This document shows, piece by piece, positions 40,601 to 52,600 of a stretch of 64,000 bases of DNA. Numbering within the stretch: position 1 is the first letter of the stretch; each line of letters starts with the position of its first letter. Source of the stretch: Camarhynchus parvulus (Eukaryota; Chordata; Aves; Passeriformes; Thraupidae); assembly GCF_901933205.1 (NCBI RefSeq), contig NC_044573.1, positions 87,688,546 to 87,752,545 on the forward strand, written 5' to 3'. The position numbers were made by a program, and so were the translations under genes. The notes under the pieces were generated by a model. It did not search any database, was not told the DNA's origin, and saw only the letters and a program-made list of their open reading frames with translations.

Positions 40601-43600
40601 ATCAACTCCCTTTGCAAAGCCTCTGAAACACTGTACTTTTTCCCTGTGAATGGATCAATTACACCTCCTGTACTAACCTGAGCTTCAAGACATCGGAGGG
40701 CAGTAACTCTGTCTACCAAATTTTTGCGTGAGGCTTTCAAGACTGGAATTCTTTCATTGGTTTCAGAAAGCCAGAACCCCGCAATGGGACTGTTTAAATC
40801 TTTATTTGGCTGTGAACTGCTAACTAAGATATCACCAAACTCATTAACTGTGATGAGGCCCTCCTTATATTTGTTGACTAATGCTCTGTCAATTCTACCC
40901 TGATTTAAGATCTCCTCAATATTAAACTGTACGCCCGTTTTAAGATCTGTAAGCAAAAGAAAAGAATTTCCATCAGAGTCAAAACATGTAGACTCCTTCC
41001 AATCAAATTCCTGTTTTGAAAGCTCAAGATATGTAGCTTTATCAATATAATTTTTTTGATAAGCCTCATATGAAGTCATTTCACTTCCTGTGCCAACATT
41101 TATTACAGAAGTTTTATGACTTTTCTCTGCTGATGGGCTGCTTATTTTCCTTTCACCAACTGGAAGCAGAAAGCATTTACTGCTTACACTGAACAAGCAC
41201 ATTTTCAGCAAATCACAGTAGTACATAGCTTTCCTGTTATTTGGATTGTGAAAACATTTTGCATTACTTGAAGGCTCATGCAAAAATTTTAAAATTGTGT
41301 TATTAAGCAAGCCAAGCTGCACAGCAGCTTCTGGAGGTACACGAACACTTCTTACAGGATCAATAACCCCCCCACATGCAATTTGAGCCTCAAGGATATT
41401 TTTACCTTTCTGTCTTTCTAAAAGCTGAGCTTCCACAGCCTGAAATACAGACAGCGCTTTGCCAGAACAGCAATAACCCAGAACAGCTTTCTCTGCCTCA
41501 AGCAGTCTACTCTTGAATTCACTATCTGCAAGCCCTCTAACAACTGAATCATCAACAGAGAATTTCTGACCTGTTGTGGGATCAATAATGAAACCAGTAG
41601 CTGCTTGGGCCTCTAAAAATGCCAAGGCCAGTGCTTTTCCCATTATTTTTCTCTTTGCTGCTAAAACAAAAGAGAGTATCTCTTTGCTGGATTCAAGGTA
41701 CAGCCCAGCTATAGCTGTAGGTTTAGTTAAAAATTTTTCAAGACTTTTCTGAACCTCACCAACAGTTTTCTGCCTTGAAATGAGCTGCTCAACAGTGAGC
41801 CTGTCTAAAAGTTTAACTTCAGTCAACTGCCTGGCAGTTACATCATGTCGGAGGCCTTGAAATTTAATAGCATCATATTCCTCTGTAAAATATTCCAGCT
41901 GAGTAGCATCATCAACAGTTCTCAAAACCTCTTCTCCTAAGAAAGAGCTCATCTTTGCAAAGTCTTCTTTCCTAAACCCTTCTGAAGTTTTGTATCCCTG
42001 AAACATTCTCTCTTCATTACCAAAAGTCTTGTCATTTTCTTGGTTTAATGTTGTGACTTCAACATGCATGTCATAGTGCTTGTTCTTCACTATCTGTAAA
42101 TAGGAAGTTTTTGACACAGTGAGAAATACAACTGCAGACTATGTTGTACACATAATTCACTCCTAAATCCACCACCAGAGAAACCAAAGGAAGAACTTGA
42201 ATGCAAGTCAGAAAGGAGAACTGCTACTAGGATTGGCGAGCAGAGATACATCAATAGCTTGAGTTTTGAAGTGCATTTGCCATTTCAAATATTTATTCAA
42301 TAACAGGAATATGACTAGACTAAACATCAGTAACTGTTGTTTGTAACTATATGAGCTTACTGCTGTTAATCAAAACTAACTATGACCAATAAAGATACAA
42401 CACTGTATGTTAATTCCTATTTTCAATACAGATTTTTAAAATAATCTTTCTTAGACATTAGCAAACCTGGTAGTAAGACCTAATACAAAGCTTTTTGTGT
42501 TAAGTAAGACAGAAGGGGTTCCCTTCACCAAGATATGAACATAAGAAATACTAAACAGTATAGCAATAGTAATAAAGCATAACTAAAATCAGACAACCAA
42601 ATGGACTAGTAAAAGGCACCGTTAGGAAGGCAAACCCTCACAAAATGTAGTGTGTACCTCCAAGGGATGCAGTTTTACCAATCCTAATTCATGTTTTGAG
42701 TCTTCTCCATGTCTATTGGTTTGTCTGGAACTGTGTAGGTTCCTGTTCCTCAGTGTGTCCCTTTCAGATGTTCCAGAGATTTGGCTTGCTTTATCAAAAG
42801 TTATCTGGAACTGTGTACTCGTCTGCGAAACAAACTCCGTAAAAGACTGGGAACTTGAATCTTCTAATGATTGGTTTATGCTTGACATCTGAAACTGCAC
42901 CTCTCTTGGTATTGTGTCATCAGTACTCACGTACAATGTATTTTCTTCTATTTGATCAGATTTAAAACCTGATCTTTCCTGTTTCTGCCTTAACAAAGGT
43001 GAGGTACGTGGAGGAAGCTGTTCAAATTCTTTAGCTGCAGTCTCACTCAGGTAATTGAAATCATTCCCTCTTCTCTCACAGCTCAATTTAAATCCAGAAT
43101 CTTGGAGCTTATTATTTTGCTGAACTTCATTCTGAAATGAAAGAAACCTATGTTCACTCTCCCTGACCTGCAGATCCATCTTCTGTTTCAAGCTCTCAAC
43201 CATGCGCTTCTGCACTTCCAATTCTTCCTCGAGTTTCCTGCACTTCTGGTGGTAGTCCATCTCAGCCTGCTTCCCTTGCTGTAATTGTTCATGACATTTT
43301 TTGAGCCTTTCTTGCAGATCTTCCATTTGCCTCTTGTACAACATGATGTTTTCCTCAGCCATATGCTTTTCTTGCTGAAGAGCAACACATTCTAGTTTTA
43401 TACCAGATATGTCCTTTTCTGTGATGCTATGGGATTCCAGTAATTTTTCAACTTTTTTCCTAAATTCCTCTGCAGAGTGTTTAAACTTAATGGATTCTTC
43501 CTGAAATAGAATCATCTTCTTGCGTGCCATCTGTTCATCCAGAGTCTTCTGATGGAGTTCGTCCTGCATTTTTTTTAATTTGCTACTTAGTTCTTGTATA

Positions 43601-46600
43601 TGAGCTTGTTGTAATGCCATTTTCTGTTCACTCATTCTCTTTTCCACAGTTAGAGCATTCATCTGAGCATTTAAATTTTTAACCTCCCGGTCAATGCTAA
43701 GGGTGGAAGCATTTTGTTTATCACATTTTTGTTTATAGTCACTAGCTAAGTCTTTTGTTTTTGCAAGATCAACTTCTAGGCTTTTGATTTTACATATGAA
43801 TTCTTGCTCAATTATTGTTTGTTTGTGTAATTGTTCATTTGTTGTATGCAATTGTTCTTTGAAACCATCTGCTAGGGCTTTCAAAGCATCATTTTTCCTC
43901 TGAATATTTTCTTTTTCCAAAGTTATCTTCTCTGATTCAGATTGAATTTGCTTCATCAGTAGTTTTGTTTCAGTGTTCCATTTATTAAGGTCTTCTATCT
44001 GTTTTTTCAATGTTTCTGACACCTGATTGCTTTTGGTTAATTCATTCTTCAGCATCTGAATTTCATGCTGGTATTCTTTCTCTACTTTCGTTTTTTGAAG
44101 CAACTGTTCTTTAATTTTCCTATATTGGTCTTGAAGATTATTTGCTTCTCCTTTACATGACTGTGTTCTGTGTTCAGCTGCCAGCTTCTCTTTTTGAAGG
44201 GAACTGATTTGTGAATTTAAATGTTTGATAGTTATTTCAGTTTTTGTTTGTGATCTGGTTAATTCCTCTATTTCTCTTTTTAGCTGTGTCTTTTCTTGCT
44301 GAACAGACTTCAGGTCCTCCTGATAGTTCATCTTAAGTTTTTTAAGTTCCATATTTTCTTGCATGACCTCTTCAGCTTTACCTGTGGTTCTCTGTAGCTG
44401 CCTGTCCAGTTCTTTCAACTGTTGCAAATATCCCTGCTCCACTTGGTCTTTTTCCTCCAACTTAATTTTTAGGCATTTAAGTTCACTGTTGACTTTATCT
44501 AGTTTTTCTTTTAATAAATGAGACTTTTCTTCTGTCGATGATTTTTGAAGTTCTATTTCATTCAGTTCGTATTTCAGGTCTTTAATAATTTTATCGGCTT
44601 TTTTGTTAGCAAGGGTCAACTCATCTATCTTTTGTTTAAGCTCTTCTACTTTTTTGGCTTCTAGTTTCTTCTGGAAGCTCGTAATTTCAGAATCAATCCT
44701 ACATTGGCTGCCTTGCCCAGCTGTGAAAGTTGGCAGGGAGGTTTCTCTAGTTACAGAGTATGTGCCTTCAACAATCTTCCTTCTGGATTCAGTTGTTTCT
44801 CTTTCTTGCAGTTTTATTTCTGATAGGTTCCCTTTAAAGTCAAGATCTTGTTCCATTTGCTTGATGAGCTTCATAAGTTTCTCTTCCCCATCTGTTTTTT
44901 TCTTCAGTTCCTGCATCAAGGTTTTTTTTTGTTTCTCTAAATCATGAAGATTAGTATCTTTTCTTCTTAGAAGGTCTTCAAGGTTTCTTCTGGTAAAGGT
45001 GCTTTCTTCTATTTGATTTCGAAAAGCACGGAGGTTTTCTTCCAGTATACTCCTTTGTGTCTCTGCCTGAAAAATGAACTGCCTTACACACTCCAACTCC
45101 TGCTCTGCATCTGCTTTCTCTCTCTCAATGCTTTCTAGATCTATCCGACACTGCTTTGCCTCTTGCTCAGCCTTGGTCTTCTGAAGACAGATCTCTTCCA
45201 TCTCCTTCTGCTGCTTCTTCCGCTCTTTCTCTGCAGCTTCTCTCACTTTAGGGAGCTCCTGTTCCACTTGTTTTTTTGTTTCTTCATATTCTCCAACATC
45301 TCCTCAAGTGTTTTTACCTTTCCTATGAGTTTTTTATTCTCATCAGCTGTGCTATTTTGCTGTGCCATTAGATCTGAATATGCCTGACGTGCGGATGCTT
45401 CCTTACTCCTTAAAATCTGTAAAAGAATAAGATAAGTTGGAATGCACTTTTTGTAATACAGCATATGGAACATATTAGGCTCTTAGAAAAGCAGAAGGGA
45501 AAATACTTACTCATGCATACATGGTATGTCCAGAAAGCGGGATGAGCAGTTCCCACCACCATCACCTTCTCTTAAAGGCTTCAGGAAGTTACCATTAGCC
45601 AAATATGAAACCCTTGGCAAAGACATCCACAAAGCGAAGAAATCCTGCAGCCTCTCACTTCAGTCAGATGCCTCTTAGCAGAAAGCAGCACCAAACAGCT
45701 CACTTTGGCTTTCTCTCCAAACAAATAGGCAGAGCAAACAATGACCTGAATACAGCGTGCAAGAATTCCCAAAGAGAAAGTGGCCTACTGTTTCTCAACC
45801 AGTTCAGCAGGAGCTGGAACAAGGAATTAAGCTTGCAAGCACAAACCACACAAGAAAAGTTTGGAAATCCCCTCCAAGAAAAGAAACAGCATCTCAGAGC
45901 CATGATGCAGCAGCTCCAGAAAGAACAGTATCCAAACCCCCATACATCTGCTCTCCATGGTGCGCTCCCCAGTCCCTGTGCCCCCACTGACCCAGCTGGG
46001 GGACCAGCAAGAGCACAGCTGCTCTGCAGTGCAGACACACAAGTGTAAATATGGTAATTAGGAAAATCCTAATGAAAACCAGCTGGCTGGTAGTCTCCAT
46101 ATATTGACAGATCCAGAGCAAATCTTTTGAGCAAGGAGTGTAATCACCAGTAATAATATGGTTGAAACTATACATACCTGGTTCTTCATTAGCACTGTTG
46201 CGGTGCTAAGTTACCAAATGTGAGCTAACATGAAGTAAGAACACACCTATATTCCTATGATCATACAAACAGGGTATGAAGGGTAATGACAGCAAAGTTT
46301 TCAAACAAACAAACTGTTGGGTTACTTTAAATTTACCAGGTTTACTTGATTTTTTGTATGATATCTGAGACTTTTCTTAAAAGGCTAATGCAAAGGCAGC
46401 TTCTCCAGTTCCTCTCCATGTTTCCCTGTATTATAATTTTGAACAGCCCCCAATAGAACAAAGTATGTAAATTGATTTGTTATCAGATCTTTAATACTCA
46501 CATAAACACAAAATCTAATGTATTATGCTTGAAAAAGAAGACCTAAAATTATAGGTGCAGTAACAAACTGCATCTTCTTAGATTTCATTTTAGTCAACAT

Positions 46601-49600
46601 GCTGAGCATCAGTTGGGTGGAGAAAAGGATGGCAAATATCAACATAAAATAAACAAAACTATTAATTTCTAAGAACTTAAAAATCTTAACCATCTCAAAA
46701 TGTACAGTAATTGATACAAGATTAGCATATTCATTTTTTAAATTATCCTCAATCAATCTTAAATCACTTGACCTTGACATATTTTGTGATTCAAATGTTG
46801 ATTTGCATTGATTTAGAATCATTCTTAGATTAACTCTTTCATTTGAATTGCATAAAAACTCTGGTACCTTAACAACTGTTGTGCTCCTTTTCTCTTCATT
46901 ATGTTTCTCTTTCTTTTTTTGCTTTTCTTGTTTTTCAAATGAGGCTTTTATGCCTACTTTTTCACTAAATATTTTCTGGAGTTCAGTGGTTTTTCCAGGG
47001 ACCTTTGTGCTATTACCCTCGTCTCTACTGTCTGTTTCTGAAACTAGCAATAAATCTTTGCATTTCTGACCCTGTTCTAGCCTGTCTTCTCCACTCTGCT
47101 TCTTCCCACTTCTCTTTATGCTGTCCAAACCATAAGTGTTACCCTGTGGCATTTTCTTCACACTTACTTTTTCATAGTGACTTAAAAGCTTTTTTGTTAG
47201 TTCATCTTCTGATAATGGAAAATAATCCTCTCCTCCAGAAAAAATTCCTGAGAGACCTAAATTTTCATTTAAATCACCCGTATTTCCTAACAATTCTGTA
47301 CCTAAATGTTGATCAATCTGCAGTGATGATACTTGACAATCTAAAGGATAGGATTCAGAGACTTTTGCTGCACAGTGACTCTCTGAAATATTTCCTGAAG
47401 AAAGAACCAAAATTTCTTGCTCTTTATTCTTGGCTTTATTTGAATTTAAATTTGATTTTTCTAGGATTTCATTTTCTACTAGAGAGTAATCTTTATCCAG
47501 AGATGCTTTCTGCAGTTTGTCAATACTCCTTTCAACACTACAATAAACACCTGGATTGCTCATAGATTGCAAATTTAACTTTGTTTTCTCACTTCCATTG
47601 TGCACTGCCAGCTCTCTGAAAGAGGACGCAACTTTCTCTAAAGATGTTGCATCTGTTGCACATGAAAGAGAATCACCTTCTTCAACATACACTTGAAACT
47701 CTCTGTCTTCAAATTTTAAAGTATTATGGCTTTTGCTTTCTGTAAAGCAATGCTCTTTACACTGACATTGAAAATGAGTTCTCTGTGAAAAATGTTGCTG
47801 TTTGTAAGGGCTGATACCCAGGGCCTGCTCTGCAGTTTTTGGAGTTACTTCAGCTTTCTTTGTTGTTAGCTCAAAATCAGTTTCTGATTGCATTTCACAT
47901 TCTTCCTTTGTTGAAACATCACTCCCTGCCCTTCTTGCATTTTTTTTTCCTTTGGTTTTGTGTATCATTTCCACTTTAGGCGACTTTGATTTCCCCTCTG
48001 TTTTCTGTCTCTCTCCATTAGCAATTTGTTCCTCTAACATTTCACCAGAATCATTGTTCACACTCACAGAGATTTCAGTTGAAAGAAAACAACCCTTTCT
48101 GCCATTTTTTTGTTCCTTACTTTGATTACCAAAACCCATTAAACTCTCATGCTCTGTATGTAGCTTACTGTCTCTGCTGCCACTAATGCTGCTTTCTTGA
48201 CCACTGACATTTAAAAGTTGCTTAAATGTTCTATCAGTTTTGATTTTATCATATCTGTCTACATTTAATTTTCTTCTGTTCATTTCCAGTTTATTTTCTG
48301 GGTATTCAGGTTTACTGGAAGAGTTCTGGTTTTGCAAATATTCCACATCCATCATGCTTTCATTAGGTTTCTTTTCTCCTCTCAATTCAAAATCTTCATT
48401 ACATCCCAAATGTTGAAAGACTTCAGCTGACTTCACAGGTTGCTGGAGTTGATTCTCTCCTGGTAAACTCTGAGCATGACAGCACATGGATTAAACTGTG
48501 ATATGATGGAAAGTTTCTTATTTTTCCCTTATTCTCTGTTTTCTTAATGCCATTACTGAGAGTTAGAAAGAAGGACTGGCATAAAAGAAAATCTTGGAAG
48601 AATCACAGACTTCAGAGGTCTGTGAAGAATTTTTCTTCCCGGAAGAAAAAAACCCTCATTCCTCTTTTGAAAAAGATTATTTTTTTTCTGATTTGCTACC
48701 CTGATTAAAGAGAAAAAAAACCCATTATATTACTTTGAGACTGGAAACCTGTTTATGTTATCTTCAAAGAAGCTACCAAAGATTTAAAAGGCTGACAGAG
48801 GAGGAAGGAAGATGGGGGACATTTAAATTAAAAACAAAGCAGCCCTGGAGATTCAGAGCAGACTGAAGCTCTAAACATTTTGGAAGATTCCACTTGTTCT
48901 TGAAGAACATGAAGTCTATTAACATTCACAGATTTCCTGATCCTTGTTATTTGACTGACTTTCTATCCTTGATGCTATTATCATTACTAGTCATACTAAA
49001 TCCTCAGTTATAATGGCTACTTATCAAGAAATATTATGTATTTCCATCAGTTTGCTCCACCACTTGATGATGCCCAAGGATACATGCTGGTTTTAGTGTT
49101 GGTTCATAGGTATTCAATAGCAAGAAAAGCTAATAAAGACAAAATCAGCACCAGAATAATATAATATTCATTTAAGAATTGGGGTTTTTTTTAACAATAA
49201 AATTTATATCCATATGGTAGTATTCTCCAAATTTATCCAATTTATAAAAAAAAAATGTAGTCCTTAAGAATTACTAAATAATCTCTTTCTGAGAGACAGT
49301 TTTCAAAAGAAAGTGAAAAATTTAGAGGGTTGGTTTTTATTTTTTCTCTCAATTATTTGGAAGGTTTGCTCTGCAGCAAGCAGGTATTTTGAATAATTCG
49401 TCTGCCTAATGCCAATAACATACTCTTGCTAGTAAGATTCAACACTAAGCATAAATAAAATGCTGTCTGATCCCCAAGGAATCAATACAGTAGAAAGGCA
49501 GAAGGAAAAAAAAAAAAGAACAGATCAAACTAAATTCAGAAACTAATTAAGAAGGTATCTCATCTCCCTGTTGAAAGAACTTCTCAATTAAGAACTTGTC

Positions 49601-52600
49601 AGTCCATACTTGTCATGGTATGGACTAATCCATACTATGGAATATTAAAAATATGTATACATAGGGTATACACGGTGAGTTTGCCTTCTTAATGTCTGCT
49701 TTTATCCAAAAGATCAAGCCCTAGAGTATTAAAATTGAAAGTATTAGTATTTTAATTTTAACTACATCTCCATCAGAATGCAACAAATCATATGATCGTT
49801 CTAGGTGGAAGAACTGCTAGAATGTATAGATGGTACAGGATTTTGCTTATCTGAATGATAACAGTGCTAACACTGCTACATTCCTGTTCAATGTACACCA
49901 CATAAGGAATTTTAGCTTTCCACATCTGCTGGCAACTTTGTGAATTATTCCAACAGGTATATTGCTCTTTGTTTGCCTAGATGTTCTTTTTGCTTGGTTG
50001 ACTGCCAGAGAATGACCTACCTCTTCCTCTTCCAGTCTTTTCAAGGAATCACCTGCAAACTTAATGTATTGGGTCATCAAGGTCACTAAGGCAGTGTACC
50101 GAGTCCGTAGATCCATGAACTGTAGAGAAACAAAAAGGGAGGGTAAGTGTCATAGAAGTAAATACTCCCATTAAGCTTGAAAGAAGTGATAGACACTGCT
50201 CTAGAACTTATCCTGATTTTGATTTCAAAATCATGATTGTGGAATCCAAAGTTCTAATTTTGATTCCAAAATTCAATGCTGTCAACTAGGTGCATTTGAA
50301 CAAATATATCCTAAGGGTCTATGAGCAGATCCATAAGAAGAAGAAACAGAAGACAATGTTTTGACTTTGCAGCCACTTGATTCATCCCCCTGTAAGAAAA
50401 GGTTTCAAGAGGAGAAGCCATGCTTGTCACTGTTCCTATCTCTAAGAGGTAGCAGGGAGACAGATTTATCTTTCTCACCCAAATGAGGCTGATTTGCCTT
50501 AGAATCTATCAAAGCGTCGAGATCCAAGAAGTCAAAACTTCTTGTTTACTGTGATCAAGATCCAGCCTAGAGGTAGTTCTAAACAGTTTTACTGAGGCAT
50601 AGTTCTCATACAGCTTTTTATCATTTGGGTGACTTTTTTTAATCAGCTGCATTATACTGTCTTGCTACCAAATTGCAGTGTAATGAACAAGAGAATATTT
50701 GTTATACCATGTATCTATAGAGAAAAAAACCAGTCTTTCTTGGATTACTGTATTTAATAATTAATAAATCCAAAACTTAATTCTTGTGTTTACTTTGTTT
50801 TAAGCAAAGACTCACATTTTCCTGTCATAAGAAACCCATTTACCTCTTGAATAATGAAGTCTGATGAGCTTTGAATTCTTCGTCGCTTTACTGGAGATTT
50901 TTGTTGGGAGTCAACCATAGCTCTGTAGGTCATGGTCTGCAACTCATAGTCCTGTACAAGAGAAAATACATAAAATCATTGGCATTACACATGATACTGA
51001 CACTAAAAGATAGGACTATAGTGCAATGTTATTGTTACCTTCACAGCAGCTGAGTATTGTTCTGAATATTTCTGGCATTCATCTATTTTGCTTTGTTTCA
51101 TTTCAATCTCAGAAACCAGCATCTGTAAATTATGAATGTACATTTTCATCTCAAAAAGTTACTTTTAGTACCATCATAATTAACAGTTCTACTTTATCTA
51201 ACATTATCTAATATAAATAGATGGCTCATTAACATCTACTTTATCTAATATGCTCCTATCCATATGTGTACAAGTAATTATGCTCAAGCTTATGTCCTCA
51301 GCTTTATCAGATTTACAGGACAGAAGTACTGAAAAAACCTGCCAGGTTAATACTTGGTGAATCAAAATAAATCAGGAATATATTATTTCATGCATATAAT
51401 TTATTATCCTGTCTATTTATATTGCATTTCTTTCTTGCAGGAGACAGATGTTGAGTTTAGCTACGCTTCCATGGAAATATTTCTACATCCATAAATAAAA
51501 AAAGCACCACAGAATATGAAATTATGTGGCAAGGCAAGTCCAGAAGTTTTAAGGTTTTGATGTTCTTGCACACTTGAGGACCAAACAATCTGGTCTATAT
51601 GACAGCGACAATTGTCACTTGGTGATATATTCATGGCTGCACCAGAAACACAAAATCATAAAATCTGGTGATTACTTGGAGCTTCACAGTAAGGGCTGAT
51701 GGATATAAGCCACCCATATTAATAAACAATATTGAGATCACTGATATTGTAATTCTTTGGTCAGTGCTTACCACAGTGGTTTGTCACAATGACATCCCTT
51801 TCATACCTTGTGTTGGTTCAATTGCTTAGCCAATGCTTTGCTATTTTCAGGATGTACTTCTTGAATCTTTCGCTGAGTATCTTCCATTTGTTGAATCCAA
51901 GTGTCCAAAGAATTGTAAGTATCTTTATAATATTTCAGAGATTTATTAATACCTTCCAAGTCACGCAACCTGATTTTATTTTAGAAGATAAATCAAAGGG
52001 GAGAAGATCATTATTAAAGACAAAAAATACAACACTAAGGCAAATACAGCTTTGAAGGCTTCAAATGCCTTAGCTCTTACAGTTCACAGTATAAACCTAC
52101 TGGTGTAACACTAATTAAACAGCAAATTCACTTCCCAAACACTAGGGCTCCCAGCTTGAGGAACTCTTCCCATTTGTCATAAAGGATATCCAGAGGAGAT
52201 CCTACTACACAAGAAACTCCACATATCCCTCATTACAGTGTTCAACTGCTTGAAACTCCAGGAGCACTGAAACCCCAGGAAAGAGGGAGGGCTCTGCTAC
52301 AGCAATCAGCTCTGTTACAAGAAGTGAGAGTATTTAAAATGTGGTCCATGAATCAAGAAGGAGCATGCCATGCTGGAGTCAAGTAGTGGTTCACCATACT
52401 CTCCATGCTCCCCATAAAACAGCAGGAGTTACACTAAAACTGACGACTGTAAACATGCTAATGTGCAAAAGTAATTGAACACATATATGTAATTTTAAAT
52501 CGTGGTTTTGACCTAAAAAGAGAGGTCTGTATATTTCTTTAAAGTAATTTCCATACTGAGGTAGATACTGACAGTTTTTCTTTCATGATCCTTATACTGT

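Noticed and set aside
45605..46048. 147-codon plus-strand frame and opposing minus-strand frames
   Set aside because: Overlapping frames on both strands without homology; treated as non-coding.
46523..48487. ATG at 48487 as the start of an independent single-exon gene
   Set aside because: A good acceptor lies just inside (GCTCAG at 48470) in phase 0 with exon w19 and the frame lies within DST on the same strand, so an alternative DST exon is simpler. A separate gene is not excluded.
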